Positions 46,165 to 58,700 of a DNA stretch of 64,000 nt are shown in pieces. Source of the stretch: Dugong dugon (taxonomy: Eukaryota > Chordata > Mammalia > Sirenia > Dugongidae); the NCBI GenBank assembly GCA_030035585.1, contig CM057465.1:29840001-29904000 (forward strand). The letters are read 5' to 3'. The number at the start of each line of letters is the position of its first letter. Position 1 is the stretch's first letter. The position numbers were made by a program, and so were the translations under genes. The notes below the pieces were generated by a model. That model was not told the DNA's origin, searched no databases, and was given only the letters and a program-made list of their open reading frames with translations.

Positions 46165-46622
46165 GACTCAAGCCATGGTGTTTTCAATTGCCTCATATAC
46201 ATGCAAAAGCTGGACAATGAATAAGGAAGACAGAAAAAGAATTGACACCTTTGAATTATGGTGTTGCTGAAAAAATTGAATATAGCAGGGACTACCAAAA
46301 AAAAGAACAAATAAAATCTGTCTTGGGAGCAGTACAGCCAGGATGCTCCTTAGAAGCAAGGATGGCAAGATTTCGTCTTACACACTGTGGACACGTTATC
46401 AGGAGGTATAAGTCCCTGTAGAAGGACATCATGCTCGGTAAAGTAGAGGGTCATCAAAAAAGAGGAAGACTCTCAATGCGATGGATTGACTCAGTGGCTG
46501 GAACAATGGGCTCAAGCATAACGATGATCATGAGGATGACACAGGACAGGGCAGTGTTTCGTTATTTGTACATAGGGTAGCTATAAGTTGGAACTGACTC
46601 GACAGCACCTAACAACAACAAC
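46165..46622 (+). mobile_element. RTE/BovB-class LINE, 3' fragment inside L1-5
   Basis: Largest RTE 3' piece on the plus strand. Encoded relics include ESCS-like cysteine-rich sequence, FRLTHCGHVIRR-like sequence, then KRGRLSMRWIDSVAGTMGS. The last ends in the RTE tail GGAACTGACTCGACAGCACC and CAACAACAACAATG. TAATGA on both sides could be its target duplication within L1-5. It sits back to back with the AfroSINE. Confidence 0.85.
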
Positions 46623-49600
46623 AATGTTAATGATCATGAACGTCTTTTCATATGTTTGTTGGCTGTTTGTATGTCCTCTTTGGTGAAGGTTCTATTCACG
46701 TATTTTGCCCATTGTATGACTGGGTTGTTTGTTTTTTTGTTCTTCAGTTGTTGCAGTTTTCTATGGATTTTGGAGATTAGACGTTTATCAGATAAGATGT
46801 TTTCAAAGATTTTTTCACAGTCTGTAGGTTGTCTATTTATCCCTTTTATAAAGTCTTTTTATGAGCATGAGTTTTTAATTTTTTATGAGGGCCCGTTTAT
46901 CTATTTTGTCTTCTTCTATTTGTACATTTGTTGGAATATTTGTTATCCTGTTTTACACAAGTTTGTTAACCTGTTTGTTGTAATGTTTTACAGATGAGTA
47001 GATCCATAGATTTCTCCATGTTTTCTTCCAGGAGTTTTTTGTTTTTAACATTTAGGCCTTTAATCCATTTTGAGTTAGTTTTCATGTATGGTGTGAGGTA
47101 TGGATCCTGTTTCATTTTTCTTCAGGCGGATATCCAGTTTTGCCAGTACCCTTTATTAAAGAGACTGTTTCTGCCCCACTGAATGGACTTTGACCCCTTG
47201 TCAAAAATCAGTTGTCCATAGATGGGTGGGTTTAATTCTAAATTCTCAGTTCTATTCCACTGGTCTATGTGTTTATCGTTGAACCAATACCAGGCTGTTT
47301 TGAGTATAGTGGCTGTATAGTACATTTTGATATCAGGGAGTGTGAGGCCTTCTACTTTCTTCATTTTCTTCAATATTGCTTTTGCTATTTGGAGTTTCTT
47401 TCCTTTCCATATGAACTTGGTCATTAGTTTTTCCATTTCAGTAAAACTGTTGTTGGGATTTATACTGGGATTGCATTGTATCTGTAGATCACTTTAGGTA
47501 GAATTGACATTTTCACTATATGAAGTGTTCAATCCATGATCACAGGATGTCTTTCCATTTTTGGTCTCTTTTAACCTCTAGTAGTGGTGTTTTACAATTT
47601 TCATTGTATAAGTCTTTTGTGTCCTTGGTTAGGTTAACTCCTGGGTATGTTATCAATTTAGGGGCTATTTCAAATGGTATTGTTTTGGTGATTTCTTTTT
47701 CAGCGTAGTCTTTGTTAGTGTGGAGGAACCCAATTGATTTTTGCATATTGATCTTGTACCCTGCAACATTGCTAAATTATTCTATTAGTTCCAGCAGGTT
47801 TTTTTTTTTTTTGTGGAGTCTTTAGGATCTTCTATGTATAGATCATGTCATCTGCAAATAGAAATAGTTTTATTTCTTTTCTGATTTGGATACATTTTAT
47901 TTCTCTTTCCTGTCTTATTGAAATGATTAGGACTTTCAGTACAATACTGAATAAGAGTGGTGATAATGGGCATCCTTGTCTCTTTCCCATTCTCAAAGAG
48001 AAGGCTCTAAGTCTTTCTCCTTTGAGTATAATGTTGGCTGATGGTTTTGCATATATGCCCTTAATTATGTTGAGGAATTTCCCTTCTATTCCTATTTTTT
48101 CTAAGTGTTTTTGTCAGGAAAAGGTTTTGAATTATATTGAATGTCTTTTTTACGTCAATTTATATGATCGTATGGTTCTTTTCATTTGTATTATTTATAT
48201 GGCGGATTACACTGATTGATTTTTTAATGTTGAACCACTCTTGAAATTCTGGTATGAATACCACTTGATCATGCTGTATGGTTTTTTTATATGTTGTTGA
48301 AGTCTGTTGGCTAGAATTTTGTTGAAAATTTTTACATCTATGTTTGTAAGGGATATTGATCTGTAATTTTCTGTTTCTGTGATTTTTCGCCTGGTTTAGG
48401 TATCAGGGATATGCTGGCTTCATAGAAAGAGTTCAGAATTGTTCCTTCTGAGTCTATGTTTTTGAAGAGGTTGATTAGGATTTGTGTCTACTCTTCTCTG
48501 AATTTTGGTAGAATTCCCAGTGTAGTCATCAGGTCCTTGGCAGTTTTTTTGTTGGCAGTTTTTTGATGACATCTTTAATCTCTTCTTTCTTAATGGGTCT
48601 GTTTAAATTTTTTAATTGTGTTTGTGTTAGTTTGGGTAGGTAGTGTGTTTCTAGGAATTTGTCCATTTCATCTAGGTTTTCAAATTTGTTGGAATATAAT
48701 TTTTCATAGTAATCAGTTATGATCTTCTTTATATCTGTTGGATTGGTTTCAATGTCACCAATTCCATTTCTTAATTTGGTTATTTGCCTTTTGTGTTTTT
48801 CTTTTCTTTTCTTTTGTCAGTCTTGCCAGTGGTTTGTCTGTTTAACTGGTCCTTTCAAAGAACCAACTTCTGATTTTATTAATTCTATTATTTTTATATT
48901 TTTCAATTTATTTTATTTCTGCTCTGATCTTAATTATTTCTTTTTTTCTGGTAGCTTTTGGTTTCTTTTGCTCTTTCTTTCCTATTTGTTCAAGTTGTTG
49001 GTTTAATTTAATGATTTTGGATCTTTCTTCTTTTTTAATGTAGATGTTTCTTGCTATAAATTTCCCTCTGAGTACTGTTTGTGCTGTGTCCCAAAGATTT
49101 TGACATGTTGTGTTTTAATTTTGTTTGATTCTAGAAATTTTTTTAATTTCACTTTTGATTTCTTCTATGACCCAATAGTTTTGTGGTACTATATTGTTTA
49201 GTTTCCATGAATTCTTTCCTTTTTCCTTGTTTATCCTGTTGTTGATTTCTAGTTTAATTTTATTATGATCAGAGAAGATGCTTTCTTTATTTCAATCAGC
49301 TTAAATTTATTGAGACTCATTTCATGTCCTAACGTGGTCTATTCTGGAAAATTATCCATGTAAGCTGCATAAAAATGTGTATTGTTTTGATGCTGGGTAG
49401 ATAGTTCCTTATATATCCATCAGGTCTAATTGGCTTATGGTTTTATTTAAGTTCTCAATGTCCTTAGCGATTTTCTTTTTAGGTATTCTGTCTATACTTG
49501 AAAGTGGTAAATGGAAGTCTCCTACTATTATAGTGGAGTTGTCTATTTCTCCTTTCATATTACCCACTATTTGTTTCATATACTTGGTGCATTGCTGTTA

Positions 49601-49708
49601 GGTACATATATAATTGTTATGTCTTTTTGCTGAATTGACCTTTTTATTATTATATAATGACCTTCTTTATCTTTTGTAATAGATTTTGATTTAAAGTCTA
49701 TTTTATCT

Positions 49709-51678
49709 GATAATTTCTGGCAGGTCCATGTTAATGTACTGCTGTAACCACTTCTGAATGATCTTTAGCAATATTTTACTTGTGATATTAGTGACATTGA
49801 TCAATAATTTCTGCATTCTACTAGAATACCTTTTTTTGGAATGGGCACAAATATGGATCTCTTCCAGTCATTTGGTCAGGTAGCTGTCTTCCAAATTTCT
49901 TGACATAGACATGTGAGCACCTCCAGTGCTGCATTTGTTTATTGAAACATCACAGATGATATTCGGTCAATTACTGGAGTCTTGTTTTTTGCCAAAACCT
50001 TCAGTGCAGCTTGGACTTCTTCCTTCAGTACCATTGATTCTTTATAATATGCTACCTCCTGAAATGGCTGAATGTCAACCAATTTTTTTTTAGTACAGTG
50101 ACTCTGTGTATTCCTTCCATCTTCTTTTCATGCTTCTTGCACCATTAAATATCTTCCCTGTAGAATCCTTCAACATTGCAACTTTGGCCTGAATTTTTTT
50201 TGTTTTGTTCTTTTAGCTTGCAAAATGCTAAGCAGGTTCTCTCTTTTTGAACATTTCTTTATAATACTTCACTTTGTCTTCCTGTGCTGCCCTTTGAAAT
50301 CTTCTGTTCAGCCCTTTTACTTCATCATATCTTCCATTCTCTTTACCTAATCTATGTTCAAGAGGAAGTTTCAGAATCTCTTTTGACATCCACTTTGGTC
50401 TTTTGTTTCTTTCCTGTCTTTTTAATGACCTTTTGCTTTCTTCATGTATAATGTCCTTGATGTCATTCCACAACTTGTCTGGTCTTTGGCCGTTAGTGTT
50501 CAATGCATCAAATATATTCTTGATGTGGTTTGTAAATTCAGGTGAGATATACTCAAGGTTGTACTTTGGGTCTTGTGGACTTGTTTTAATTTTCTTCAGC
50601 TTCATTTTGAATTTGCATATGAGCAATTGATGGTCTGTTCCACAGTTGGTCCCTGACCTTGTTCTGATTGATGATATTGAGCTTTTCCATTGTCTCTTTC
50701 CATAGATATAGTTAATCTGATTCCTGTGTATTCCATCTGGCCAGGTTCACATGTATATTCACCGTTTATGTTGTTGATAAATGTATTTGCACTGAAGAAG
50801 TCATCGGTCTTGCCAAATTCTATCATGCTATCCCCGGCATCATTTCTATCACCAAGGCCATATTTTCCAATTACTGATTCTTCTTACTTGTTTCCAACTT
50901 TTGCATTTGAATTGCCAGTAATTATAATCCATCTTGATTGTGGGTTTAATAACTTTCAAGCTGCAGTTGGTAAAAATCTTCAATTTCTTCATCTTGGGCA
51001 TTAATGGTTGATACATATGTTTGAATAATAGTTGAATTAACTGGTCTTCCTTGTAGGCATATAGATATTAAGGATAGATCTTGAAATGTTATTTTTGCCA
51101 ATGAACAGGACACCATTCCTCTCTAATTTGTCATTCCCAGCATAGTAAACCATATGACTGTCTGATTCAGAATTACCAATACCAGTTCATTTCATCTCAC
51201 TAATGCCTAGGATATTGATCTTTATGCATTCTATTTTATTTTTGATGACTTCCAATTTTCCTAGATTCACACTTTGTACATTTCACGTTCCCTTTATCAA
51301 TAGATGTTTGGGGCTGTTTCTTCTCATTTTGAGTTGTGCCACAATAGCAATGAAGGTCCCAAAAGCTTGACCCCATACACATCATTAAGATTGACTCTAC
51401 CTTGAGGAGGGAGTTCTTCCCCAGGTGTCTTTTGACTGCCTTCCAACCTGAGGGGCTCATCTTCTGGCACTATATCAGACAAGTTTGGCTGCTATTCATA
51501 AGTTTTTCCCCAGCCAATTTTTTCAGAAGTAGGTCTTTCCTCCTAGTCTGTCTTAGTCTGGAAGCTCCACTTAAACCTGTCTACCATGGGTTACCCTGTT
51601 GGTATTTGAAATACAGGTGACAGAGCTTCCAGCATTACAGCAACACACAAGCCACCACAGTATGACAAACTGACGTGA
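49709..51678 (-). mobile_element. RTE/BovB-class LINE, 5' half
   Basis: Minus-strand RTE retaining the 5' UTR, a broken apurinic-like endonuclease domain (50602-50826: FINNINGEYTCEPGQMEYTG), and the following linker (50228-50626: DKLWNDIKDIIHEESKRSLK, RPKWMSKEILKL). The first reverse transcriptase motifs are frameshifted, near 49985-49720. RTE elements normally lose the 5' end, so a copy that keeps the 5' half and lacks the 3' half is unusual. It joins L1-5 directly at 49709. Confidence 0.85.
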
Positions 51679-53708
51679 TTGGTGGTAACAAAATATTAGT
51701 AAATTAAATATAGCTGCATATAAAAAGGCTTATACATCATAATAAAGAAGAGGGTTTATCTTTGAATGTAATTTATATGAAGAAAATCATACGACAATCT
51801 CAAAAGATGGAGATAAAACCTTTGACATGAACCAGCTCTCACTAATTATATTACCTCTCAGCAAACTACCGAAAGAAACTTTCTCAAACTGTCAAAAGAG
51901 TGTCTATGAAAATCCTACAGCTAACATCATACTAATGGGTAAGACTGTTTTGTTCCAGGATAGAGAACAAAGCAAGAGTTTCTGATTTCATACTTCTATT
52001 TGATATAGTAATGAAGTACTATTGCAAGTGCAATGAACAAAGAAAAAGAAAATGAAAAGAATACAGATTGCAAAGGAAGAAAAAAAAAAGCTCCCTTGCA
52101 GACAAAATAGTCCTGTATAGAAAATCATAATAAATTTACAAAAAAAGTTACTAGAATTAATATCTACATTTACCAAAGTTTCAGTATATAAGATCAGTAT
52201 TCCTCAATCAATTATATTTCTACATGCTAACATCATAAATCTTAAAATGAACTTAAAAAATAATGCAATTTAAAATAACATCAAAAAGAATGAAATATTT
52301 AGGAATATATTTAATGAAAGTAGAGCTGAGACCTGTACACTAAAAAGTAAAATAATAATAATAAATATTTCTGTCAGAAATTAAAGACGATATGTAATTG
52401 TATAGATATATTCCTGGATTGGAAGACTTGATATGTTAAAAAAATCAATTCTTCCCAAATTAATCTAAAGATTTAACAACCTAACAAAATCCCAGTAGGT
52501 CTTTATTTTATTTTATTTTTTAGAATATTAAAAATTGAGCCTACAATTTTTAAAGAAATGTAAAGAATCTAAAATAGCCAAACAATTTGGAGGGGGAAAA
52601 AAAACTGTTAGAGGACATATGCTTCCAAATTTCCTGACTTTCTATAAAACTACATAATCAAGTAGGTATAGTATTGGCATAAGAATGGATAAACTGTTCA
52701 ATGTAATAAAATAAAGAGTCCAAAAGTTGACTCTCACACATATGGTTAATTGATTTTGGACAAAAGTGTCAAGGTAATTCAGTGAGAATGAGATACTCTT
52801 TTCAACAAATGCTACAAGACTATTTGGATATCCATATGCTGGGGGGTGGGGGGGGGAAGGGAAGCCAATCCTCCTCACACCATAAAAAATATCAAGTTAA
52901 AACAGATTATAGACTTAATGTAAAAACTAAAGTTATGAAGCTTCTCGAAGAAAACATAGGATAAAAAGCTTTGTGTCTGTGGGATAAATGAAGACTTCCT
53001 CTATATGACATGTAACACGAAACAAATAAAATGATTAGAAATACTTTAAAATGATTTAAAATCAAAACATTTACTCTTCAAAAGATATGCATAAAATAAA
53101 CAATAAGCAACAGATTGGAAGAAACTATTTACAAAGTCCGTATCTTAAAAAGATTATAAATCCAGAGTATATATAAAGAGCACTTGAAATTGATAATAAG
53201 AATTCAAACACTCTAATTAAAAATGTCCAAAGATTTTAATTGACAATTCCTGAAAAGAGATAATTGAATGGCAAGAAATGCGTGAAAAGATGTTTAACAT
53301 AATTAATCATTAAGGAAACACAAACTGTAATGATAATGTAATGTCACAGTATATATGCTAGAATTGCCAAAAAAAAAAATACTGTAAATATTTAATGTTG
53401 GTAAGAACGTGCAGAAACTAAAAACACTGTTTTGCTAGAGGGAATGTAAAATGGCATAGACACTTCAGAAAACAATTAGCCAAATTTTTTAAAAGTTAAG
53501 CATGCACATACCATACAACCCAGCTATTCTTCTCCTAGGAGTTATGCTAAAGAAATGAAAAGATATGTCCACCAAATTTCTGTACATAAAATTAATAGAA
53601 ACATTATTTATAGCAATCAAAAAACTGGAAACAACCCAAACATCCACCTACTGGTGAAAGGTTAGACAAGGTATGGTATACTAACATAATGGCATACTAC
53701 TCAGCAGG

Positions 53709-53866
53709 AAACCCTGGTGGTGGAGTGGTTAAGAGCTATGGCTGCTAACCAAAAGGTTGGCAGTTCAAGTTCACCAGGTGCTCCTTGGAAACTCTATGGG
53801 GCAGTCTACTCTCTCCAGTAGGGTTGCTATGAGTTGGAATTGACTTGATGGCAACAAGTTTTTTTA
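53709..53866 (+). repeat. AfroSINE inside L1M
   Basis: Forward AfroSINE (GGAAACCCTGGTGGTGGAGT, GCTAACCAAAAGGTTGGCAG, GTTGGAATTGACTTGATGGC). ACTACTCAGCA flanks it on both sides, a clear target duplication. Confidence 0.96.
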
Positions 53867-54033
53867 TTTTTTTATTTTTTTTACTACTCAGCAAAAAAGG
53901 AAAGAAATACTAATACATGCAATAACATGGATCAATCATAAAAATATTATGCTAAAGAAGCCAGATACAAAAGACAACATATTGTCTGGGTCCATTTATA
54001 TGACATTTCTAGGAAGAACAAAATTCTAAAGAC

Positions 54034-54378
54034 AATCTTTCATTGTTGTTAGGTCCCGTAGAGTTGGTTCCAACTCAAAGCCACCCTATGTAAAACACCG
54101 CCCAGTCCTGCAACATCCGCAGAATCTTTGCTGTGCTTCAGCTCATTGTTGCAACCACTGTGTCACTTCATCTCATTGAGGGTCTTCCTCTTTTTCACTG
54201 ACTCTCTACTTTACCAAGCATAATGTCCTTCTCCAGCGACGGATCCCGCCTAATAAGATGTCCAGAGTAGATGACATGAAGTTTCACCATCCTTGCTTCT
54301 AAGGAGCATTCTGGCTGTACTTCTTTCAAGGCAGATTGGTGTTTTCTTTTGGCAGTCCATGGTATATTCAATATTCAA
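54034..54378 (-). mobile_element. RTE/BovB-class LINE, 3'-end fragment inside L1M
   Basis: Reversed RTE 3' end: GTTGTTAGGTCCCGTAGAGT tail, then ACTTTACCAAGCATAATGTC and CTTGCTTCTAAGGAGCATTC, ending GGCAGTCCATGGTATATTC. It interrupts the 3' part of the ancient L1. Confidence 0.87.
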
Positions 54379-54640
54379 CCTAGATATACGATTGTCTGGG
54401 ACTAGGATTGGGAGTGGGGTTTCATAGCAATGAACATAAGAGAACTTCTGGGGTTATGGCAGCGTATAAAACTTCATTAATTGTAGCAATAGATGCACAA
54501 TTGTTTAAATTTACTAAAATAATTATTTGTACATTTAAAATAAATGAATTTTGTTATGTAAGTTATACTTTAACAAAGGTTTTCAAAAATTTCCATCAAG
54601 AAATGAAAAAAAAATTTAAAAGGTATGAGGTTCTGATTAC

Positions 54641-54942
54641 TACATTATATTAAAATTATTTCTGCACATACAACTCAATATTTATTTATTGTCTACAATG
54701 TTCCAGGTTACTTGGAAGCATACCAAAAAAAAAAGAAAAACCTGATCTCAGGTCACCATAATCACCAAGACAAAGAAAAAATGAACAACTGCAAGAAAAA
54801 AAAAAACAAAAAAACTGAGATATAAATTGCTACGAAAATAAAGAATTAATTGATTTTAATTGAAGTTTCTGAAGAACACTCCAGAAAGGAGAATGTATGT
54901 CAGTTGGTCCTTGAAAGAGATATGTGTATATATATATATACA
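54641..54942. other. unassigned DNA ending in (TA)n
   Basis: A-rich non-coding sequence. It ends in CCTTGAAAGAGATAT and a (TA)n run just before the poly-T of L1-6, a possible left target duplication. Confidence 0.45.
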
Positions 54943-54956
54943 TTTTTTTGTTTTTT

Positions 54957-55152
54957 TTGGTGTTAACAAACAGAAGCTTATTCTCTCACAGTCTAGTAGG
55001 CTAGAAGTCCAAATTCAGGGCGTCAGCTCCAGGGGAAGGCTTTCTCTGTTCTGGAGGAAGGTCCTTGTCATCAGTCTTCCCCTGGACTAGGAGCTTCTCT
55101 GCACAGGAATCCTGAGTCCAAAGGATGCGCTGTGCTCCCAGTGCTGCTTTCT
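54957..55152 (-). other. probable 3'-transduced segment with LTR-like poly(A) end
   Basis: Read on the minus strand, this lies between the two A-runs of L1-6. It ends with ACTGTGAGAGAATAAGCTTC and GTTTGTTAACACC, then the second A-run. An AATAAG signal about 20 bases before the A-run and the GGACTTCTAGCC-type context resemble the ends of MaLR-like LTRs in other mammals. It is foreign to L1-1 and L1-A at the same place. Confidence 0.65.
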
Positions 55153-55797
55153 ATTTTTTGTTTTTTTTTACACATTTTTATGAGAACCCAACGGCTCACC
55201 CCATTCTGCAACAGCACACTGCATCCCATCGTTCTACTGCTCCATCAAGGACCCTCTGTTGTGTTCCCTGTCAGGAAGTTCATTGGTGGTAGCCGGGCAC
55301 CATCTAGCTCTTCTGGTCTCAGGCTGACGAAGTCTCTGGTTTATGTGGTCCATTCTGTCTCTTGGGCCAATATTTTCCTTGTGTCTTCGGTGTTCTTCGT
55401 TCTCCTTTACTCCAAGTGGTTGGGACCAATTGATGCATCTTAGATGGCCTCTTGCAAGCTTTTAAGACCCCAGATGCCACTCACCAAAGTACGATGCAGA
55501 ACATTTTCTTAATAAGGTTTGTTATGCCAATTGACATAGATGTCCCCTGAAAGCATGGTCCACAGGCCCCACATCCCTGCTACTCTGTCTCTCAAAGTAT
55601 TTGATTGTATTGAGGAAACTTCTTAGCGTTTGTTTAGTCCAGTTGTGCTGGCTTCCCCTATAGTGTGTGCTGTCTTTCCCTTCACCTAAGATGATTCTTA
55701 TCTACTATCTAGTTAGTGAATAACCCTCACCCTCCCTCCTCACCCCCGTAACCATCAAAGAATGTTTTCTTCTGTGTTTAAACCTTTTCTTTAGTTC

Positions 55798-58700
55798 TTA
55801 TAATAGTGGTCTTATACAGTATTTGTCCTTCCGTGACTGACTAAATTCACTCAGCATAATAAGTTCTAGCTTCCACCAAGTTATATGGAGTTTCAAAGCT
55901 TCATCATTGTTCTTTATTGTTGCATAATATTCCATTGTGTGGATATACCATAGTTTGTTTATCCATTTGTCCATCGATGGGCCCTTAGGTTGCTTCCATC
56001 TTTTGGCTATTGTGAACAGTGCTACGATGAACATGGGTGTGCATATATCTATTTGTGTGATGGCTCTTGTTTCTCTAGGATATATTCCAAGCAGTGGGAT
56101 AGCTGGATCATTTGGTACTTCTATTTCTAGCTTTTTAAGGAAGCACCAAATCGATTTCCAAAGTGGTTGGACCATTTTACATTTCCACCAACAGTGTATA
56201 AGTGTTCCAGTCTCTCCACAACCTCTCCAGCATTTGTTATTTTGTGTTTTTTGGATTAGTGCTAGCCTTGTTTGGGTGAGATGATATCTCATTGTAGTTT
56301 TGATCTGCATTTCTCTAATGGCTAATGATCGTGAGCATTTCTCCATGTGTCTGTTAGCTGCCTGAATATCTTCTTTGGTGAAGTGCTTGTTCATATCCTT
56401 TGCCCATTTTTTAATTGGGTTATTTGTCTTTTTGCTGTTGAGGTTTTGCAGTATCTTGTAGATTTTAGAGATTAAACGCAGATCGGATTTGTTGTAGCCC
56501 AAAATTTTTTCCCTGCCTGTAGGATGTCTTTTTACTCTTTTGGTGAAGTCTTTTGATGAGCGTAAGTGTTTGATTTTTAGGAGCTCCCATTTATCTAGTC
56601 TCTCTTCTGGTGCTTGTGCTTTGTTACTTATGGTTTGTATTGTGTTTATGCCATGTATTAGGGCTTCTAGCATTGTCCCTATTTTTTCATCCATGATATT
56701 TATAGTTTTTGATTTTATATTTATGTCTTTGATCCATTTTGAGTTAGTTTTTGTACATGGTGTGAGATATGGGTCTTGTTTCAGTTTTTTGCATATAGAT
56801 ATCCAATTATACCAGCACCATTTGTTAAAGAGACTGTCTTTTCCCACATTTAATGGACTTTGGGTCTTTGTCAAACATTAGCTGCTCATAGGTGGATGAG
56901 CTTATGTCTGGATTCTCAACTCTGTTCCATTGGTCTATGTATCTGTTGTTGTAACAGTACCAGCCTGTCTCGACTACCGTGGCCGTATAATAGGTCCTAA
57001 AATCAGGTAGCATAAGGACTCCCACTTTGTTCGTCTTCTTGAGTAATGCTTTGTTTATTCAGGGCCTCTTCCCTTTCCATATGAAGTTGGTGGTTTGTTT
57101 CCCCATCTCACTAAAAAATGCTGCTGGAATTTGGATTGGGATTGCATTCTATCTGTAGATTGCTTTAGGTAGAATCGAGATTTTCACTATGTTGCATCTA
57201 TCTATCCATGAACAAGGTATATTTTTCCACTTATGCAGGTCTCTTCTGGTTTCTTGCAGTAGTGTCTTGCAGTTTTCTCCGTAAAGATCTTTTACACCTC
57301 TGGTTAGATTTATTCCTAAGTATTTTATCTTCTTGGGGGCTATTGTAAATGGTATTGATTTGGTGATTTCCTCTTCAAGGTTCTCTTTGTTGGTGTAAAG
57401 GAATCCAATTGATTTTTGTATGTTTATCTCGTATTCCGAAACTTTGCTGAAATCTATTAGTTCCAGTAGTTTTCTTGTGGAATCCTTGGGGTTTTCTGTG
57501 TATAAGATCATATCACCTGTGAATAGAGATACTTTGACTTCTTCCCTACCTACTTGGATTCCCTTTATTTCTTTTTCTAGCCTAACTGCTCTGGCTAGGA
57601 CCTCCAGCACAATGTTGAATAATAGTGGTGATAAAGGGCATCCTTGTCTGGTTCCTGTTCTCAAGGGGAATGCTTTCAAAGTCTCTCCATTCAGGATGAT
57701 GTTGGCTATTGGTTTTGTAAAAATGCCCTTAATTATATTGAGGAATTTCCCTTCTATTCCTATTTTTTTGAGAGTTTTTATCATGAATGGGTGTTGGACT
57801 TTGTTGAATGCCTTTTCTGCATCAATTGATAAGATCATGTGGTTCTTTTCTTTTGTTTTATTTATGTGATGGATTACTTTGATTGCTTTTCTAATGTTGA
57901 ACCATTCCTGCATACCTGGTATAAATCCCACTTGGTCATGGTGAATTATTTTTTTGATATGTTCCTGAATTCAATTGGCTAAAATTTTGTTGAGGATTTT
58001 TGCATCAATGTTCATGAGGGATATCGTTCTGTAATTTTCTATTTTTGCAGTGTCTTTACCTGGTTGTGGTATCAGGGTTATGCTGGCTTCATAGAATGAG
58101 TTTGCGAGTATTCCATCCTTTTCTATGCTTTGAAATACTTTTAGTAGAAGTGGTGTTATCTCTTCTCTGAACGTTTGGTAAAATTCTCCAGTGAAGCCAT
58201 CTGGGCCAGGACTTTTTTTGTTGGCAGTTTTTTAATAACCTTTTCAATCTCTTCTTTTGTTATAGGTTTATTTAGTTGTTCTAACTCTGTTTGTGTTAAT
58301 TTAGGTAGGTAGTGAGTTTCTAGAAATTTGTCCATTTCCTCTAGGTTTTCAGATTTGTCACAGTACAATTTTTCGTAGTATTCTGTTATGATTTTTTTTA
58401 ATTTCAGTTGGGTCTGTTGTGATATCACCCATCTCATCTCTTATATGGGTTATCTGCTTCCTCTCTAGTTTTTCTTTTATCAGTTTTGCCAATGGTTTAT
58501 CAATTTTGTTGATCTTTTCAAAGTACCAGCTTTTTGACTTGTTAACTCTTTCAATTGTTCTTCTATTCTCTATTTCATTTAATTCTGCTCTAATTCTTAT
58601 TATTTCCTTCCTTCTGGCACCTGCAGGCTTCTTTTGCTGCTCTCTTTCTACTTGTTCCAGTTGTAGGGTTAATGCTTTGATTATGAGCCTTTCTTGTTTT

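Larger units (their letters stand above)
45031..49708 (-). mobile_element. L1-5: older L1, 5'-truncated in the endonuclease domain
   Basis: Minus-strand L1 with the 3' UTR at left (GGTGAAAGTTTACAAAGCAAC) and ORF2 fragments across the rest. Landmarks are the C-terminal IPLLGIYPRDLKITTETDIC (45661-45867), [20 protein letters not shown] (47122-47436) and a decayed reverse transcriptase region near 47830-48060. The element stops at about codon 75 of ORF2, where sequence switches to RTE at 49709. Divergence, stops and two insertions make it older than L1-1, A, B and 6. No ORF1 is present. Confidence 0.88.
51690..54640 (+). mobile_element. ancient L1M-type LINE, ORF2 3' part and 3' UTR
   Basis: Plus-strand old L1. 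The ordered relics of ORF2 are ATAAAAAGGCTTATACATC near 51720, CCTACAGCTAACATCATACT near 51917, ATTTAGGAATATATTTAATG near 52297, ACCATACAACCCAGCTATTC near 53510 and AACAACCCAAACATCCACC near 53630. They are followed by an L1 3' UTR (GTTATACTTTAACAAAGG near 54560). Only short frames survive. It carries an AfroSINE and an RTE insertion. Left boundary with the RTE is approximate. Confidence 0.8.

Noticed and set aside
56540..56881. Long plus-strand ORFs inside minus-strand L1s (for example 26334-26819, 30589-31008, 56540-56881, 57420-57869)
   Set aside because: Each is the exact antisense of ORF2. They recur in every L1 copy because A-rich coding strands give T-rich open frames on the other strand.
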